Below, piece by piece: positions 44,035 through 56,383 of a stretch of 64,000 nucleotides of DNA. The notes below the pieces were generated by a model that saw nothing but the letters and a program-made list of their open reading frames with translations, was not told the DNA's origin and ran no database searches. Position 1 is the first letter of the stretch. Each line of letters starts with the position of its first letter. The DNA comes from Isoetes taiwanensis (lineage: Eukaryota; Streptophyta; Lycopodiopsida; Isoetales; Isoetaceae), in NCBI GenBank assembly GCA_021234155.1, contig JAJEKV010000046.1, positions 9,987,012 through 10,051,011 of the forward strand. Reading direction: 5' to 3'. A program made the position numbers and the translations under genes.

Positions 44035-45396
44035 AACTCCGGCGTGGCTCTTGAAGTGGCGTCCGAAGTGCTGCTAGTTGACCTTCTAAAGCAGATATGC
44101 GGACATCTCCTTGAGCCACGAGATGAAGCTGACGGGTGTAATCACTGCGTAACCCTGTGCAAATCCTGGTTGTTAGCAAGAATTTTGTCTTTATCTTTGA
44201 ATTGAGCCAGAAGTTCTTGAATAGTGGCTTGCAGTTGAACTTGCTGGTCTTCTAACATGGCACTTTTGTCTTGTTCAGCTTTGAGAGCGTCACGATCTGT
44301 AGTAAGGCAGTATGCTTACATTGAAGGTTGTCTTCTAGAGTTTGAACTTGAGTGATGGCAGCCTGGAATTCACAGTGAACAGTATCCGTGGAATCCACAT
44401 ACTCTGTGACGTCATTCATGAATTTCTCCTGCGAATCTCGAAGTCTAAGCATGCATTCAGCTACTACTTGCAAGGAGGGCCATAGAATGACAGATACAGT
44501 GCGCTGAGAGACTTGTTGGAAGTATGAATTTTCGATTTCCGTGGACTGAGAGGATGGGACATTGATGACAGGACCCCGGCGTGGCTCTTGAGGTTGTGGA
44601 AATGGCTGCTCTTCAGGAAGGTGACGGGAACTTTCTTCTTGAAGTTCTTTGATGGCAGGAATGGTGGAAGAAGTCTGGTGACTGGAGGCCTGAGAAGTGG
44701 CATCAAGATTTGTAGGAGATAATTGACTGGGCGCAGGGAGACAATGGTTGATGATAGCTTGAAAATTTGCACCCATTGTGGATTCTAGGCCGGAACCTGG
44801 AGACTGGCGAATGCGATCAACTTCATGAAGTAGGCACTGGAACATTATCTGAAGCCAATCAACAAAACTCGTGGCGCGACAATGGCAGTGTGGAAAAAAT
44901 GTTTGTTAATGTGGGTGTTCTTTATGGAATAACCATAGAACTTCCACCAAAGAAACTTGGCAAAGGCTTCATGGCTTTGCAATATTGGTAAACTTGTGAG
45001 TAGTGGCCACATAGGGACTTTGGCCATAAACTGTGACGTCATGATCCTGCAAAGCAGCCCAATTCAAAGAAGGTGTTCTTCTAGGTAATTGAAATACATG
45101 AGCTAGAAGATTCTGATTGATGGTGATACGATTTTGATCGACCACCGTTTCATAACCTGCATCAGTCTTGACAAGATGAGCGACAAACTGCTGAATTTGA
45201 GTGGGATTAGAAACAGGAGTTCTTGCTTGGAGAACTCAAACAACCCTGCCCTTTCAGCAACTTCTCTACTTATGCCTTCCAAAGGATCTCGAACAGTTGC
45301 AGTGGAGAAAATATCAGATTTAAAAAACGCGGGATCCATTGGTGCGGTGGCCTGGAGAGTTGGAAGCTTTGGAGAAGCGGCCATGGCGATCGACAA
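44035..45396 (-). pseudogene. Extra 3' ORF of the Ty3/gypsy element (env position)
   Basis: Starts with MAASPKLPTLQATAPMDPAF near 45,380 and continues through a frameshift to a block containing a HVFQLPRRTPSLNW-like segment. It then runs as a 197-codon frame (44,845-44,252) rich in Gln/Ser with a coiled-coil-like stretch. The middle block resembles the 'putative plant transposon protein' region seen downstream of integrase in some plant Ty3 elements. No signal peptide or membrane segment marks it as a true envelope. The frame is cut off at the truncated element end. Confidence 0.5.
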
Positions 45397-45453
45397 GGAA
45401 AAGTTATGAAAGCGGAAGACGGAGAGTGAAAGAGTTGCGAAAACTTTTAGGGT

Positions 45454-45774
45454 GTGCGTCTGTTCAGGAAGGTTCGGGCGGCAGGACTATATAAGACGAG
45501 CAAAGTTGCGAGAGGAGAACACCAGTTTACTGCGATGGATATGCCCAACATCATGCCCAAGAATTGTAACGAATGGATTACATGCAAGATGACGGATTTC
45601 GACCTGTGGAAGATGTGTAACCGAGGGATCCCAATGGACGGGTGGCTGGCTGGGTCGGCGGATAATCCCTACCCCATGACTAATCCGCATGATGTGGTCC
45701 TGCATCTGCGCTGGGACCCGGAGCAGTGCCTTTACCTGATCCTGCGTGCTACCGCTGCTCCGAATGCTGAGTAG
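45454..45774 (+). CDS. 106-codon ORF antisense to the retroelement, between IN and the 3' ORF
   Basis: An uninterrupted plus-strand frame with good protein composition (MTDFDLWKMCNRGIPMDGWL, HDVVLHLRWDPEQCLYLILR), lying in the gap between integrase and the 3' ORF. Some Tat-lineage plant elements carry an antisense ORF at this place, so it may be that. I do not recognise a domain, and chance openness remains possible. Confidence 0.35.
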   Translation: MRLFRKVRAAGLYKTSKVARGEHQFTAMDMPNIMPKNCNEWITCKMTDFDLWKMCNRGIPMDGWLAGSADNPYPMTNPHDVVLHLRWDPEQCLYLILRATAAPNAE

Positions 45775-45889
45775 GAGCTTTTAGTTTAGGATTTTGTATA
45801 TAGGACAGATCCCTTGGCGAGTAATATATGGGCAATGCCCAATTTTGTATGATACTGGGGCAGTTTTTAATATAAATATGTTTCTTGCC

Positions 45890-47305
45890 TCACTCTTGTG
45901 TTTCTATGTCTGAGCTTGAGTCATTTGTGTCGGTATGAAAAATTTTAAGGCAAAAGCCATTAACCAGAGTAGGTAATGGAGTGTCATCTAATTCAGTGAG
46001 TTGAAACACACTGGGTTGCACCACTTTAAGAATCTGATAAGGACCAAGCCAGCGAAACTTCAATTTCCGCGGAAAGGTTTTGTATCTGGAATCGTAAAGA
46101 AGAACCAAATCTCCTTCCTTGAATGTCTTTGCTTGCTTGTCATGCCATGATTTCCTTAATTGTTGCCCAGTGAGAACGTGAAGATATGCGTCTCTGCGAA
46201 GCTCATCCAACAGTTGTAATTGATAGACTCGTTCTTGGAGTGCAGTAGGTGGATCATGCACCGTAGCCAGTTGAAAACGGAGAGATGGAAGAACATACTC
46301 AAAAGGTATGAGAGCCTCCTGGCCATAAACCAATTTGAATGGTGCGTGCCCGATAGCAATTTTGAAACTAGTATTATAAGCCCACAGAACAGTAGATAGT
46401 TTTTCCTGCCAGTCAGTGCGAGAAGCATCACAAATTTTCTTCAAGATGGTAATGAGTCTTATTTGTGCTTTCGGCCAGGCCATTCCCTTGTGGATAATAG
46501 GGAGTGGGTAAAAGCATGTTAAGGTGTACCACTTTTGGAACCACTTTAGTGACCCTAACGTGGGGGTGTGCTCTTTCTGTGATGAATGTGTAAATAATCC
46601 GTCAATTCCTTGATGGTCTGATTTACAAAATGAACACCACGATCACTAACAAGTTCCGTGGCATAGCCAAAATGCGTGATGACATGCCTCCGCCCACTTG
46701 GTGGCATAATCTGTAAGAACTAGTATGTAGCGGGCACGGGTGTGCCGTGCGGGTGGATCCATTGGCCCAATAAAGTCCATTCCCTATTTGCTGAAGGGTA
46801 ATGGGGTGGCAACTGGGGTTAAAGGGAGAGCATCATGGGCCGTGGGTCGACCCACATGCTGACAGACGTTATAGTTGCGTGCTTGAGCGTAGGCATCCTT
46901 GAAGAGCGTGGGCACAATCTCTGGTACTTCTTGAGAAAGAACACACCGACACAAAACCATGTCCTTGCCACGTTTATAGAGATGGCCCGCAACCATGGTA
47001 TAGTCACGGACCTCACGGAGGAACTGTTGACGGTGTGACCGGAGCTTCTCAGAAGAGAGCATGGGGCCTTCAGACGGGAATGCACCAGAGAGGAGATACT
47101 GCTGATAGTCATGAAACCAATGGAGCATGGCCGTGACCAATAACGGTTGTGCATCTGGAAAGACATCAGAAACACCCGTGGACGGGTCGTCCGTGTGGAT
47201 GCGTGAGAGATAATCTGGCACAACATGAGATTTATCAGCCTTGTGAATGATCTCAAAGGGAGCAAATTCTTGTAGGAGCAGGACCCAATGGGCAATGCGA
47301 CTCAT
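45890..47305 (-). pseudogene. Integrase region of the Ty3/gypsy element
   Basis: Begins after RNase H with RIAHWVLLLQEFAPFEIIHK and VVPDYLSR, then a degenerate zinc-binding segment. A core fragment GMDFIGPMDPPARHTRARYI follows near 46,780 and contains the first catalytic Asp. After stops, the frame 46,483-45,890 gives the C-terminal part (WAYNTSFKIAIGHAPFKLVY, then KFRWLGPYQILKVVQPSVFQ). The middle of the DDE core is destroyed by stops and frameshifts. It would normally join element cDNA to host DNA. Confidence 0.85.
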
Positions 47306-47319
47306 GGATGTGGTTTTGT

Positions 47320-49109
47320 TGATCAGATAAAGAAGAGCTTGATGATCAACAAAAATTTGATTTTGCTACCCAACAAATAATGACGGAATCGTTGGACACA
47401 GAAGACAAGGCCCAGCAGTTCCCTTTCCATGGCTGAATAATTTCGCTCAGCTGGATTAAGTTTCCTGCTAGCATAGCAAATAGTTTTATCTGTGTGCACG
47501 TCATATGCTTGAGAAAGAACAGCACCAATCGCAAAAGCTGAGACATCGACATGGACATGAAGGGGTTTGTCCCACTGAGGGGGAACAAGATCCGGAGCTT
47601 GAGTTAGCAAGATCTTCAGCCTTTGAAATGCTGCATTCGCCTAGGGATTTCAAGCCCAAGACGATTCATCACCCGTGAGTTTATGAATGGGATCAGCAAT
47701 GGCATCAAGTCCAAGAATGAAGGTTGCATAGTAATTGACTTTACCCAAGAAGGAGCGTGTCTCTTTGATGTTCGAAGGTGCGTACGCCTTCAGCACACAA
47801 CTGATTTTGGCAGGATCCTTGGTGATGTCTTCTTTACTGACAACATGACCAAGAAGGACACCAGAGGTGACACAGAAAGTACATTTTTTTGGATTTGGAC
47901 TGATACCAGACTCATCAGATTCTTTGAAAAACAAGCTCTAATTTGTCAAGATGTTCTTCCATGGAGCTATATGCCAAAAAATTATCCTGAAAATTTTGTA
48001 GGAAGGCATTGTCTTTCATGTAATCTTGAAATACAGAAAGCATGATACGTTGAAAAGTGGATGGAGAATTTGATAAGCCAAAAGGGACCACTTTGCAGGC
48101 AAAAGTGCTCCATGGCGTGGTGAAAGTGGTTTTCAATTGATCCTCAGCCCTGATAGAGATTTGATTGTATCCCGGAAAACCATCCATGAAGGAGTACATT
48201 TCATGGCCGGCTACCGCTTCAAGATCTTGGTCTGTGAAGGATAGCGGGAAATGATCCCTCTATGTGGCCTGATTTAATTTCCTGTAGTCCACACAAACGC
48301 GTATTTTGCCATTGTGCTTGAGAGCAATTACAATTGAGTTCATCCACTCTGAGTGTTTGACCTCATAAATCAAGCTAGCTGCAAGAAATTTGTCTATTTC
48401 GGCTTTGACACGGTCACGATAGTTGGGGTTGAGCTTGTACTGTCGTTGCTAGATTGGACATGCATCAGGTTTGGGTGGGAGTGGTTAGTTCCCCCAACTA
48501 TTTCTTGATACCCCATAAGGCTTTGTAGCTCCACGCAAAGATGTGCTTGAACTTCTTGAAAAGGGTGATAGCACGAGCTTTATAGTTGGGTGGAAGATTT
48601 GCAGCCAACCTGACAGGTTCATTATCGCCAAGATCCGCGACTTCCACTTCTGGAGTTTGAACGTGCGAGACTACTTCTGTGTCATTGACAACATGAGCAG
48701 GAGGTTGGAGCATCACGGGTGGTACAGCACTCTGTGTCGTGAAAAAGAGAGGCTGCTGAGTGTCATCAAGTAATGGTTGCTTCATGACAGCAACAACATC
48801 AACAACATTATGAGGAGCGTCACTTTTGAGGAAAATATCCACTCACTGGATCCTTTTGCAAGGGGCCAGATATGGATCCAGTAAAGCAGCCACAGCCAGC
48901 TCTTGATCGAGGGTCATCTTGCCCCACGGATCTGCATACTCAGGATAAGAAGACAGAGGAAGATCTGCTGGAGGAGCATGAACATGATAAATATTTTGAG
49001 CTTCTTCTAAATCACTATATGAGAGAGATGGCGCAGCATGCTCAACAGAAATGAGCTTTCCAGTTTTCGGGTCCATGGTGGCATTCAGTGTGGCGCACTG
49101 TGATGTCAA
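47320..49109 (-). pseudogene. Reverse transcriptase and RNase H of the Ty3/gypsy element
   Basis: Pieces in order: N-terminal linker (49,109-48,498), RT palm (FMDGFPGYNQISIRAEDQLK, FTTPWSTFACKVVPFGLSNS, 48,199-47,915), thumb (LGHVVSKEDITKDPAKI, RSFLGKVNYYATFI) and RNase H (HVHVDVSAFAIGAVLSQAYD, ICYASRKLNPAERNYSAMER). The frames are broken between each piece. The catalytic YxDD box is not present; its place reads FQDNFLAYS, so both metal-binding Asp residues are not retained as a pair. The enzyme would be dead even if the frames were intact. Confidence 0.9.
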
Positions 49110-49203
49110 GTTGATCAGTTGCCCAATAACGAATGCTCTTAGCCTGGCGGAGGAAAGGTCGTCCTACTAGCATTTCATAGTCACCCGGATCTTCATCAGC
49201 TTT

Positions 49204-49923
49204 CTAAACACCAAATTCCAAGGGAAATTTGAGATCCCCAATACTGATGTGGAGAAGAAGGGTGACACCTTGAGGTCGCGTGATGTGGCCATTAGCAAGC
49301 TTGATGTCATAGGGGGCACGATAAAGTTGCTTGATGCCCACCTGTTTTTGAAGCTTGTCCGTGATGAGGTTGACGGCACTACCGCCATCAATTTGCATAT
49401 GATTGATCTGTTGATTTTCCACCATGGCGCGTACCGTTGTGGTAGAAGTGGCTACAACACCTACCAGGACCGTGGGTAGGGGCAACTGTTCATTGAGAGT
49501 GGGACACAGTTTGAGGATAGTAGCACTCAGGGGAATCTTAATTTTTGCCAGTTCCTCTTGGAGTTCTAAGGGAACATGTGAGAAAGGATCTGCAGGATCC
49601 AAGGGTGCAGGAGTCTGAGGCATGGACGCAGAGACTTCCTTGAGGAGCTCCACTTCAGCAGCAATGTTGGAGTACTGCTGAGTGCATGGGTTTTTTGACA
49701 TGGAGGGTGCTTCCTGACGTTGTTGGGCACGTGTGGTGGCATGAACATTGACAAGCGTGCGACCTTTCGTAGCTTGCATAATTTTGAGAATGCTTTGGCG
49801 CACCTTAGGCATTACATGAGGCATGAGCTTATCAAGATCAGGGTCAAAATGGACCGTTTTGTGCTCATGTGGAATGGTGTCCACAGCAAACGCAGGTTGC
49901 ATGTCATGTGGTATGATCGTCAA
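49204..49923 (-). pseudogene. Aspartic protease region of the Ty3/gypsy element
   Basis: A 239-codon open frame. The active-site loop reads MQIDGGSAVNLIT, a DGGS variant in place of DTG/DSG that is common in plant retroelement proteases. It is followed by a flap-like segment (HITRPQGVTLLLHISIGDLK). The first 120 residues are a linker rich in Gln/Pro/Glu. It would normally mature the Gag-Pol polyprotein. Confidence 0.8.
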
Positions 49924-50083
49924 TGAGCATGATGCCTTGGTCTGGCAGACCAGACCAACCCAATTTGATGGCTGTACCGGAGAATTAAGAACTTGATAGA
50001 TTTCTACCTAAGCTTGTTGATCCAGAGTGGTGGAGGGTGCCCTTGTTGAGGTCTCTGCTGCTATGGTGGGCGAGGGGGTTTCT

Positions 50084-51735
50084 TCAAGACCTAACCTGGG
50101 CCCTGTTTGCCATTGGTGACCCAAAGTTGGTACGCCGTAAGGCGAACTGAAGCCGTTTGATTTGTGTCTGGCAGCTGAACTTGGACTTGAGGAAGCTGAG
50201 GACATGCCGTGGTGGTATGACCCCATTCTTGACAGTGATAACACTGAGCTTTCGAAGGATCAAAAGGAGTCTGGAACCTTGACCATGAGATTGTTGGGGT
50301 TGTTGAACCTGTTGATATTGTTGAGGCAGATATGAATACTGTTGCTGGGCCGTGGTCTGCACCTGGAAGACCATTTTTTGCCTGAAGGGTGTAGGATGCG
50401 CACGGGTACACTCTTCAGCGGAATGATTGCACATATTGCAACGTTTACAGTGAGGAGGACAATTGGTAGAGTTGCACTCATTTGCAAGATGACCCTTGTA
50501 CTTGCAGATGTGACACCAAATCTGACTTTTTTGAGGAAGAGCAGACTGCTGAGATTGTATCGCATTATGAGGAACCATGACAGGTGGCATGAAGGGAAGC
50601 TCTGTGAGGGAAACACCGCGAGAAGACACATTGACGGAGTGGTTCACCAATTCGATAGCTTGCTCCAAAGTCTTAGGAGGGAGGTACTAGGTCATGAGAT
50701 GAATGGCAGGAGGGAGACCCTACAGAAACCAGACGAGAATCTGGCTCTGCGTGGGGTACTCTTTAAACTTGCTGACAAGGATTTGGAGACGATCCGCAAA
50801 ATCACGGGCAGACTCCGTGGGTTGTTGCTGTAGATCATTGAGCTGCTTCAGAAGCTGCTGATCATCATCTGTATAATGTGAGAGGAAGGCAGTTTTCATC
50901 TCTTGCCAGTTTTGTTTCCAGTGACTTTTGTTGGCCATGAGCCACTGATGAGGGGCTCCTCGCAGGTGGAGAAAATGTGGAACTTGAGTTGAGGCTGAGA
51001 ATGGCCATTCAGAATAGCCAAGGCCTCAAATTCCTCCATATGAGCTTGGGCACTTTGATCTAGGGGTTTCCCTTTGATGTTCCCAAAAATCGGATACGTG
51101 AGCTTAAGATTTTGAACAGGGGACGGAGGCGAAACTTGCGTGTAGAGTGGTGGAGCATAAGTGGGAATATAACCCTGAGGCACAGCCGTGGGCTGGGGAC
51201 AAGGTGGTGGCATAGGAACTGAGAAACCATGTGGTCCAGAGAGAGGAGCGTCCGTGGGCAAAGGGCCGTGGGAGCTGTCCTCGTTTAACTTGAGATCAGT
51301 AATGTTGTAAACGGGAACTGAGTGCTGAAAGGAAGGGGAAGACTGAAATTCATGAACATGGGGAGGGCCAAAAGAGACATCTGGATAGCCCATCCCCGCC
51401 TGAGGAGAAGAGGGTTGCGAAGGCAAAGGAGTGTGACCGGAAGGGATATGAATGTAAGTGTTGTCTGGAGTCTGAAAATAATGAGGAGTAGGATGGACCG
51501 GTGTATGGTGTGGCAACTGTGGTTGAGAGCAGTGCTTGCAAATAGGGGGAGACCCTGGTCGAGAACTGACACGAGGATTGGGCGGTGTCGTCTGAGCACG
51601 TGAGCGGACACGGCCTCCTTCGATATCATAATCAGGATCATACATTTCGTGAGCAGTTTGAAGGCACTGACGACGTTCCAATCGGGCTGCAGTTTGGCTA
51701 AGGAGTTCCTCAGGAGTGAAAGCTCGAGCAGACAT
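50084..51735 (-). pseudogene. Gag of the Ty3/gypsy element with three CCHC zinc knuckles
   Basis: The frame from 51,735 has a Pro-rich N-terminus, then the retrotransposon gag domain (KLTYPIFGNIKGKPLDQSAQ; after a frameshift QNWQEMKTAFLSHYTDDDQQ and ESARDFADRLQILVSKFKEY). A C-terminal frame (50,668-50,084) has knuckles CHICKYKGHLANEC and CKRCNMCNHSAEEC, and a third, CYHCQEWGHTTTAC, in a shifted frame. It would form the particle and bind element RNA. At least two frameshifts break it. Confidence 0.88.
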
Positions 51736-51760
51736 ACTGATATGAGAGAAATAGAACTAA

Positions 51761-51778
51761 GACCCGGCATGGGCGCCA
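51761..51778 (-). other. Primer-binding site of the Ty3/gypsy element
   Basis: One base inside the LTR end the minus strand reads TGGCGCCCATGCCGGGTC, the TGGCGCC-type site used by Athila/Tat-like plant elements. Confidence 0.8.
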
Positions 51779-51779
51779 G

Positions 51780-52357
51780 TGTTTAGGGTCTGGCTTCAGG
51801 ATCTCCTGCAAGACAGCCCTCTATGAGGACCCTTGGATCAAACAGGAGAATCTTTGCTGAGTCTCACGCGGGATTTTGCAAAAGAGAAAAGAAAGAGAGG
51901 AAAGGAGAGAATAAAACAAAATAATGAGCAAAAATAAGACTTTCTTGATATTAACTTGCGTATATGAACTCACGTCAAGCGAGAGGAAAACAATCGAGAT
52001 AAGGCCAAAATCTCATCTAAAACTTGAGATCTATCTCTACTCATATATATAGTACAACAGCCTTGGGCCCAAAATAGATATGTGGCAGGTCTCAGTTACC
52101 AACTCCCGGATCAAAGCCTAATTTTCGAAGAATCTGGCAGTGCCTTCTTTATGTGCCTGGAAGCTCGCTGACTTTGGACTATACTCCACGGAGGCCGTCA
52201 TTCGTCCTGGGTCTCTTCTTTGACTGGGGGCGTGGTCTTCTGCATGGGTTTTGGCGGTGGCGTGGGTCTACTACCCGATGCTTGACCTGGTGCCTTATTC
52301 CTGCCCTGCTCCGTGGTTTTCAGGAATAGTCCTGTACTTGGATGTACAGGACTAACA
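51780..52357 (-). repeat. 5' LTR of the Ty3/gypsy element (578 bp)
   Basis: On the plus strand it runs TGTTTAGGGTCTGG ... GTACAGGACTAACA, so it has TG...CA ends, and it directly precedes the primer site on the minus strand. A CATATATATAG string at about 52,040 could supply a TATA-like promoter. No second LTR was found in the window. Confidence 0.82.
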
Positions 52358-53520
52358 AATTCAATATTGCTTGATATTATATATTATTATAACTACAACT
52401 TAATAAGAACAATGGAATAATTTAAGGGGTAAACTTAGCTATTTGACGATTTTTTAGCACATTTTCAAAAAAATTGGCTAAAGTAAATGGAAAAAATTGG
52501 GAAAAAAAAAATAATTTTAGCTTAACTTTTTTCGGGACTGCACCAACTCTGGAACTCTTTAGCCAAACGCTAGAAAGTAAGAGAATGAAATTTTGTATTG
52601 TTTAGCTAAACCACAGAAACTTTTAGAATGAATTTTGGGCTAGTTTAGCTAATATCATTCTACTTTATACGAAATATATAATTAGTAGTTTAGTTTCTAG
52701 CATTATAAATTAATTTGAGTCATAGATTTTGCTAGTTAGCATTATTTTACAATGTTTTCACAAAGAAATGACCAAAATAAGTGGAAACAATTGAAAAAAA
52801 ATACAGTAATTTGGCTTAATATTTTCTGTTGGCCACATCATAGAAATTTTTGGGATGATGTTTGGGTTAGTTTAGCTAAACGCTAAAAAGCATGAGAGGA
52901 AAAATATGTAGAGTTTAGCTAAACCACAGAAAGTTTTGGGATTAATATAGATCAAGTTTAGCTAAAGTCATTCTGGCTAATAAAAAATATGCGATTAGTA
53001 ATTTATTCCTGATAAGAACAGGAGATATTATTGCTTAATTTACAAAGAATATTACCGGCTAAGTAAGCTTTAACAGTGCGTTAGGAACAACTCATTCAAA
53101 GTGCGTGATGTCTATGATATCATAGGGTTAAGCCTATGATGGCATAGCAAATTTTTTTTTATATATATATAAATAAAAACGATGCTATGCCAGTATAGCA
53201 GAAGACGATTCTGTAGAGCGATGTACCATACGAGCAGGTCGATTCAACAGAAGATGATTGACCAGGGAGGTTCAGCAAGCCGATTTATCAACCATAAGGC
53301 ATAGGAGGTCGATTCATCATAAGGCAGGTCGATTTAGATATCCAGGCATACCAACAGGTCGATTCAGCAAAAGGCATATCAGAAGCATAGCAGATGAATT
53401 GAATTGACAGAGGAGACGTGGCATAGCAAATTGAATTAACAGCTGAGGTATGGAACAAATGAATCAAATTGACTAATGATGGCATGGCATAAATGAATTG
53501 ACAAGAATTTCTAAAACAGC
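52358..53520. repeat. Diverged tandem repeat (about 300-bp unit), then a GGTCGATTCAGCA-type minisatellite
   Basis: Blocks at about 52,430-52,700 and 52,740-53,010 share TTTAGCTAAACCACAGAAA, TTTAGCTAAxxxCATTCT and AxATATxxxATTAGTA phrases in order. From 53,220 to 53,420 there are five loose copies of AGGTCGATTxAxCAxAAGGCA. No gene was recognised. Confidence 0.6.
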
Positions 53521-54915
53521 GGTTTGCTATGACAGCAAATTAGTACGTAAAGAATTTTCTTTCTCATTCAGATGCACTAGGAGTTACAGAGCGCCTCACT
53601 GCGCCTTAGGAGTTTGGCTCTTTTTGCAAATTCAAAAGAAAGAAAAACTCAAAAATTCCAATGGAGGAAATGGGTGAGGAAGTGGCGCACACCCCCTCTC
53701 TCTTCTCTACTACTTTTTTCTTTCTATTCTAGCTTCTCTATTTTCTCCCTCATTTCTCCTCCACATTTAGCTTAGATTTGAAGTTGCTCCCCCCTCCCCC
53801 CCTCCCCCCTCCAGATCCCGAAGCAGTTATTTATTGAAGTTTTAACCCTTATATACCTTGGCTACTTTTCTGATTCAGGCATGTGGGATATTCATCTCCA
53901 AGGTGATTTTATTATATTCCTTGGCTACTTTTTTGCTTTAGGCATGTGGGATATCGCACACTCGAATCGGCTCGGATTGACGAATTCTACACCGAAGACA
54001 AGATGAATACAACAAATTCCAACTGAAGCAATCACAATCTTGCTCTAGATATGATCTTCTTATGCCTTCATGACAGATTCTTGATACCTTGTATGATCAA
54101 AAGCGAGTTCATGCATTTCTAACTACCTTTTGAAATACATTTTGAATCAAGTTACCTGCTTTTTTGAAGGATTCCTAGAGAAATCTTCAATAATAACGAG
54201 AATTTGGCATTTATATCTATTTTTCGCTGTTGAGCACCTATTTTCGACATGTATTATACCTTCACATTGAATATATTAATAAAATATAATGATTTATTCC
54301 CTATAAAATCCATCTTTTTTTAGGATCCCTTTGTTTTATAGTTTGATTTGCAAAAATGCAATGCAAGCTCCACAAAGGTACCACTTCAAATCCTTTTTTT
54401 CTTAAATTTCCTTCTTCTCATAGTGATTTTGAGCATTTTTATAATATATAAAACCCAATCTGAGAGGTGAAATTCAAAATCCCTGCTCTTGAAATAATAG
54501 TAGGTTTTTACAAACAGTTGTGCCAATCCAAAAATACAAATCCAAATCCAGTTTTTGTTGAATGCCTCTCTTCCTTGATTAGTCTCGAATATTTTTTTAA
54601 AACCCTAAATCGTAATCGTACTACTTCATAAGAATTTCAAATCTCTGATCACTATTTTTGCACCGACTGCCTATTGACTTGATTTTAACCCACTTAAATT
54701 TGTTTTTTGCTCCGCCAAACCTACTTCAAAAAGCCTAAAAAATATCAAGCGATGAACCTCGTTCTAAAGCCACTACGATAGCCTTGCAGTTCACCATAAG
54801 CTAGATCGCTTATGTCTACCTACTAGAGCCGGAGAAACGCGATTGATATCCTTGAAAATGTCAAGATGTTGCCTAGAATGTTCAACAATTGATATGAGCT
54901 AGAATCCCTCCCCCT
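53521..54915. other. Unannotated stretch, no gene seen
   Basis: It contains a direct repeat CCTTGGCTACTTTTxTG then GGCATGTGGGATAT at about 53,856 and 53,918, and a short CT/C tract at 53,790-53,815. No coding signal was recognised. Confidence 0.4.
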
Positions 54916-56010
54916 CCCCTTTTTTTTTTTGAAGTCAAGGATCTGTATTATATTCAAAGGATAAAACGTTTACATACATACAGTTGAGTCCGGAGCTGCT
55001 ACCACTTCTCATATCCATGAATAGCAGTCCAGACTCTGGGCCTAGTACTCTTCGAGCCTCTCTCAGCTTCTTCTCTGTAGTATACTACAGGAAAGAAGGA
55101 CTAATTTCCTAGACCCCAATGACACAACTGGGGCCAGTTACTGAACAAGAACTACCTGGCCTCTTCTCCAAATAGATACTATGGGAGCAAAGTTCTTCTC
55201 TTTCCACATGCCTCAACTGCATCATTGCTTCAAAAATAGACCCTCTGATATAGAAAAGAAACCAGACTTGAGATTACCAGCAGCAAGAAAGAGAGTAGCC
55301 AATCGCACTGGTTACTGCCAGACTAGAGACAGGATCCTCTTTATGCTCCCCGCCAAAGATAGTACTGATCCCATCAGCTGCTATAACAATACTATAGGGG
55401 GTGCCTCATGCAATGAGGCACTCAACCTTCTTCTCACCAAGCGAACCAAAAGGAACACCACTGCTAGAATCCTGACCCACGCCTGATACATCTGCATCTA
55501 GCCATGCAGGCCTTATCTTCCTGCAAGACCAAGAAATTAACCTTTCTAGGGTCTCCCGCCCATTAGAAGTCAATGACTTTTGAACTGTACCATTCCTACA
55601 GACTATCAATTCACAAGCCACCCCTTGCTGGGAAAAGGGAACACGGGCCCTGCTAATTATTAGACGAACAACCACAAAGTCTTTGAAACATTTGCAACAG
55701 AAATGGAGAAGCACTCATCTTCTGTCAAAAGGTCTAGCTTCTTAGCTGTCATAATACTACAGGGAGTCAACAGTTGTTTCCAGTCTAACATCAAGCTAAT
55801 CTTGAAGATCCCTTCCGAAATTTTTTCTACCTGGGGACTGTACTTAAAGAGTGGTTCCTTCTTCTTATATCAACATACACTACAGGGTTGTTTGTATCTG
55901 TCTCCTGAAATCTGCATCCCTTCGCCCAGCATACCACTAGAAGCTGACAAGAATGAGATCTATGGTAGAAAAGGAGCTCCACTTTAAATCTGAAACTAAC
56001 CTGAGGCACA
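54916..56010 (-). mobile_element. LINE 3' region with poly(A) tail
   Basis: The minus strand ends TATAATACAGATCCTTGACT then TC and A11, a classic plant L1 3' end. Upstream a frame (55,714-55,406) contains VRLIISRARVPFSQQGVACE and LISWSCRKIRPAWLDADVSG, consistent with late LINE sequence. It is 5'-truncated, with no RT motifs left. Confidence 0.55.
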
Positions 56011-56383
56011 ACTCCCATAGCCGAAAACCTGTGGCAGACGCATAGGCAAGAAGCGGAAATACCAAGTGCACTCGCCTTTCCAAGAACCTCAGAGCCTCTA
56101 AACCGTTATCAAAGATTAGAAGCTAAAAGAAATGGAAGGAAGCTTCCCTGATTTTTGCACGAAAGGGAATGAAAAAATAGAAGACTTCAACTGCAAGAAC
56201 GATTCAAACAGCCCAGCCTTCAGCAGCACAAATCCCTAACTGCCCTCCAGCATCTGGGGCAATCTTGATTCACCAAGGAAATGGGGTTGGCCATAGCCGC
56301 TCTCTAGGTTTCTGCCCAAGAAGACGGCCGCCATCGCCGCCCCGTTATCGGATATTTACTTCTCTTCAGCTAGAATTCTTTAC

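Larger units (their letters stand above)
44035..52357 (-). mobile_element. Ty3/gypsy LTR retrotransposon, broken, one LTR only
   Basis: In minus-strand order: 5' LTR (52,357-51,780), primer site, gag with three CCHC knuckles, aspartic protease, reverse transcriptase, RNase H, integrase, then an extra 3' ORF. The domain order PR-RT-RH-IN defines Ty3/gypsy. The primer site TGGCGCCxxxGCCGGG-type and extra 3' sequence fit the Athila/Tat side of the family. Frameshifts and stops occur in gag, RT and IN. The 3' LTR is absent: sequence ends abruptly near 44,035 against a PPR pseudogene, so the element is truncated and cannot move. Confidence 0.93.

Noticed and set aside
45134-45429. Plus-strand frames over the start of the Ty3 3' ORF
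   Set aside because: They are antisense shadows of the MAASPKLPTLQ frame and show no independent character.
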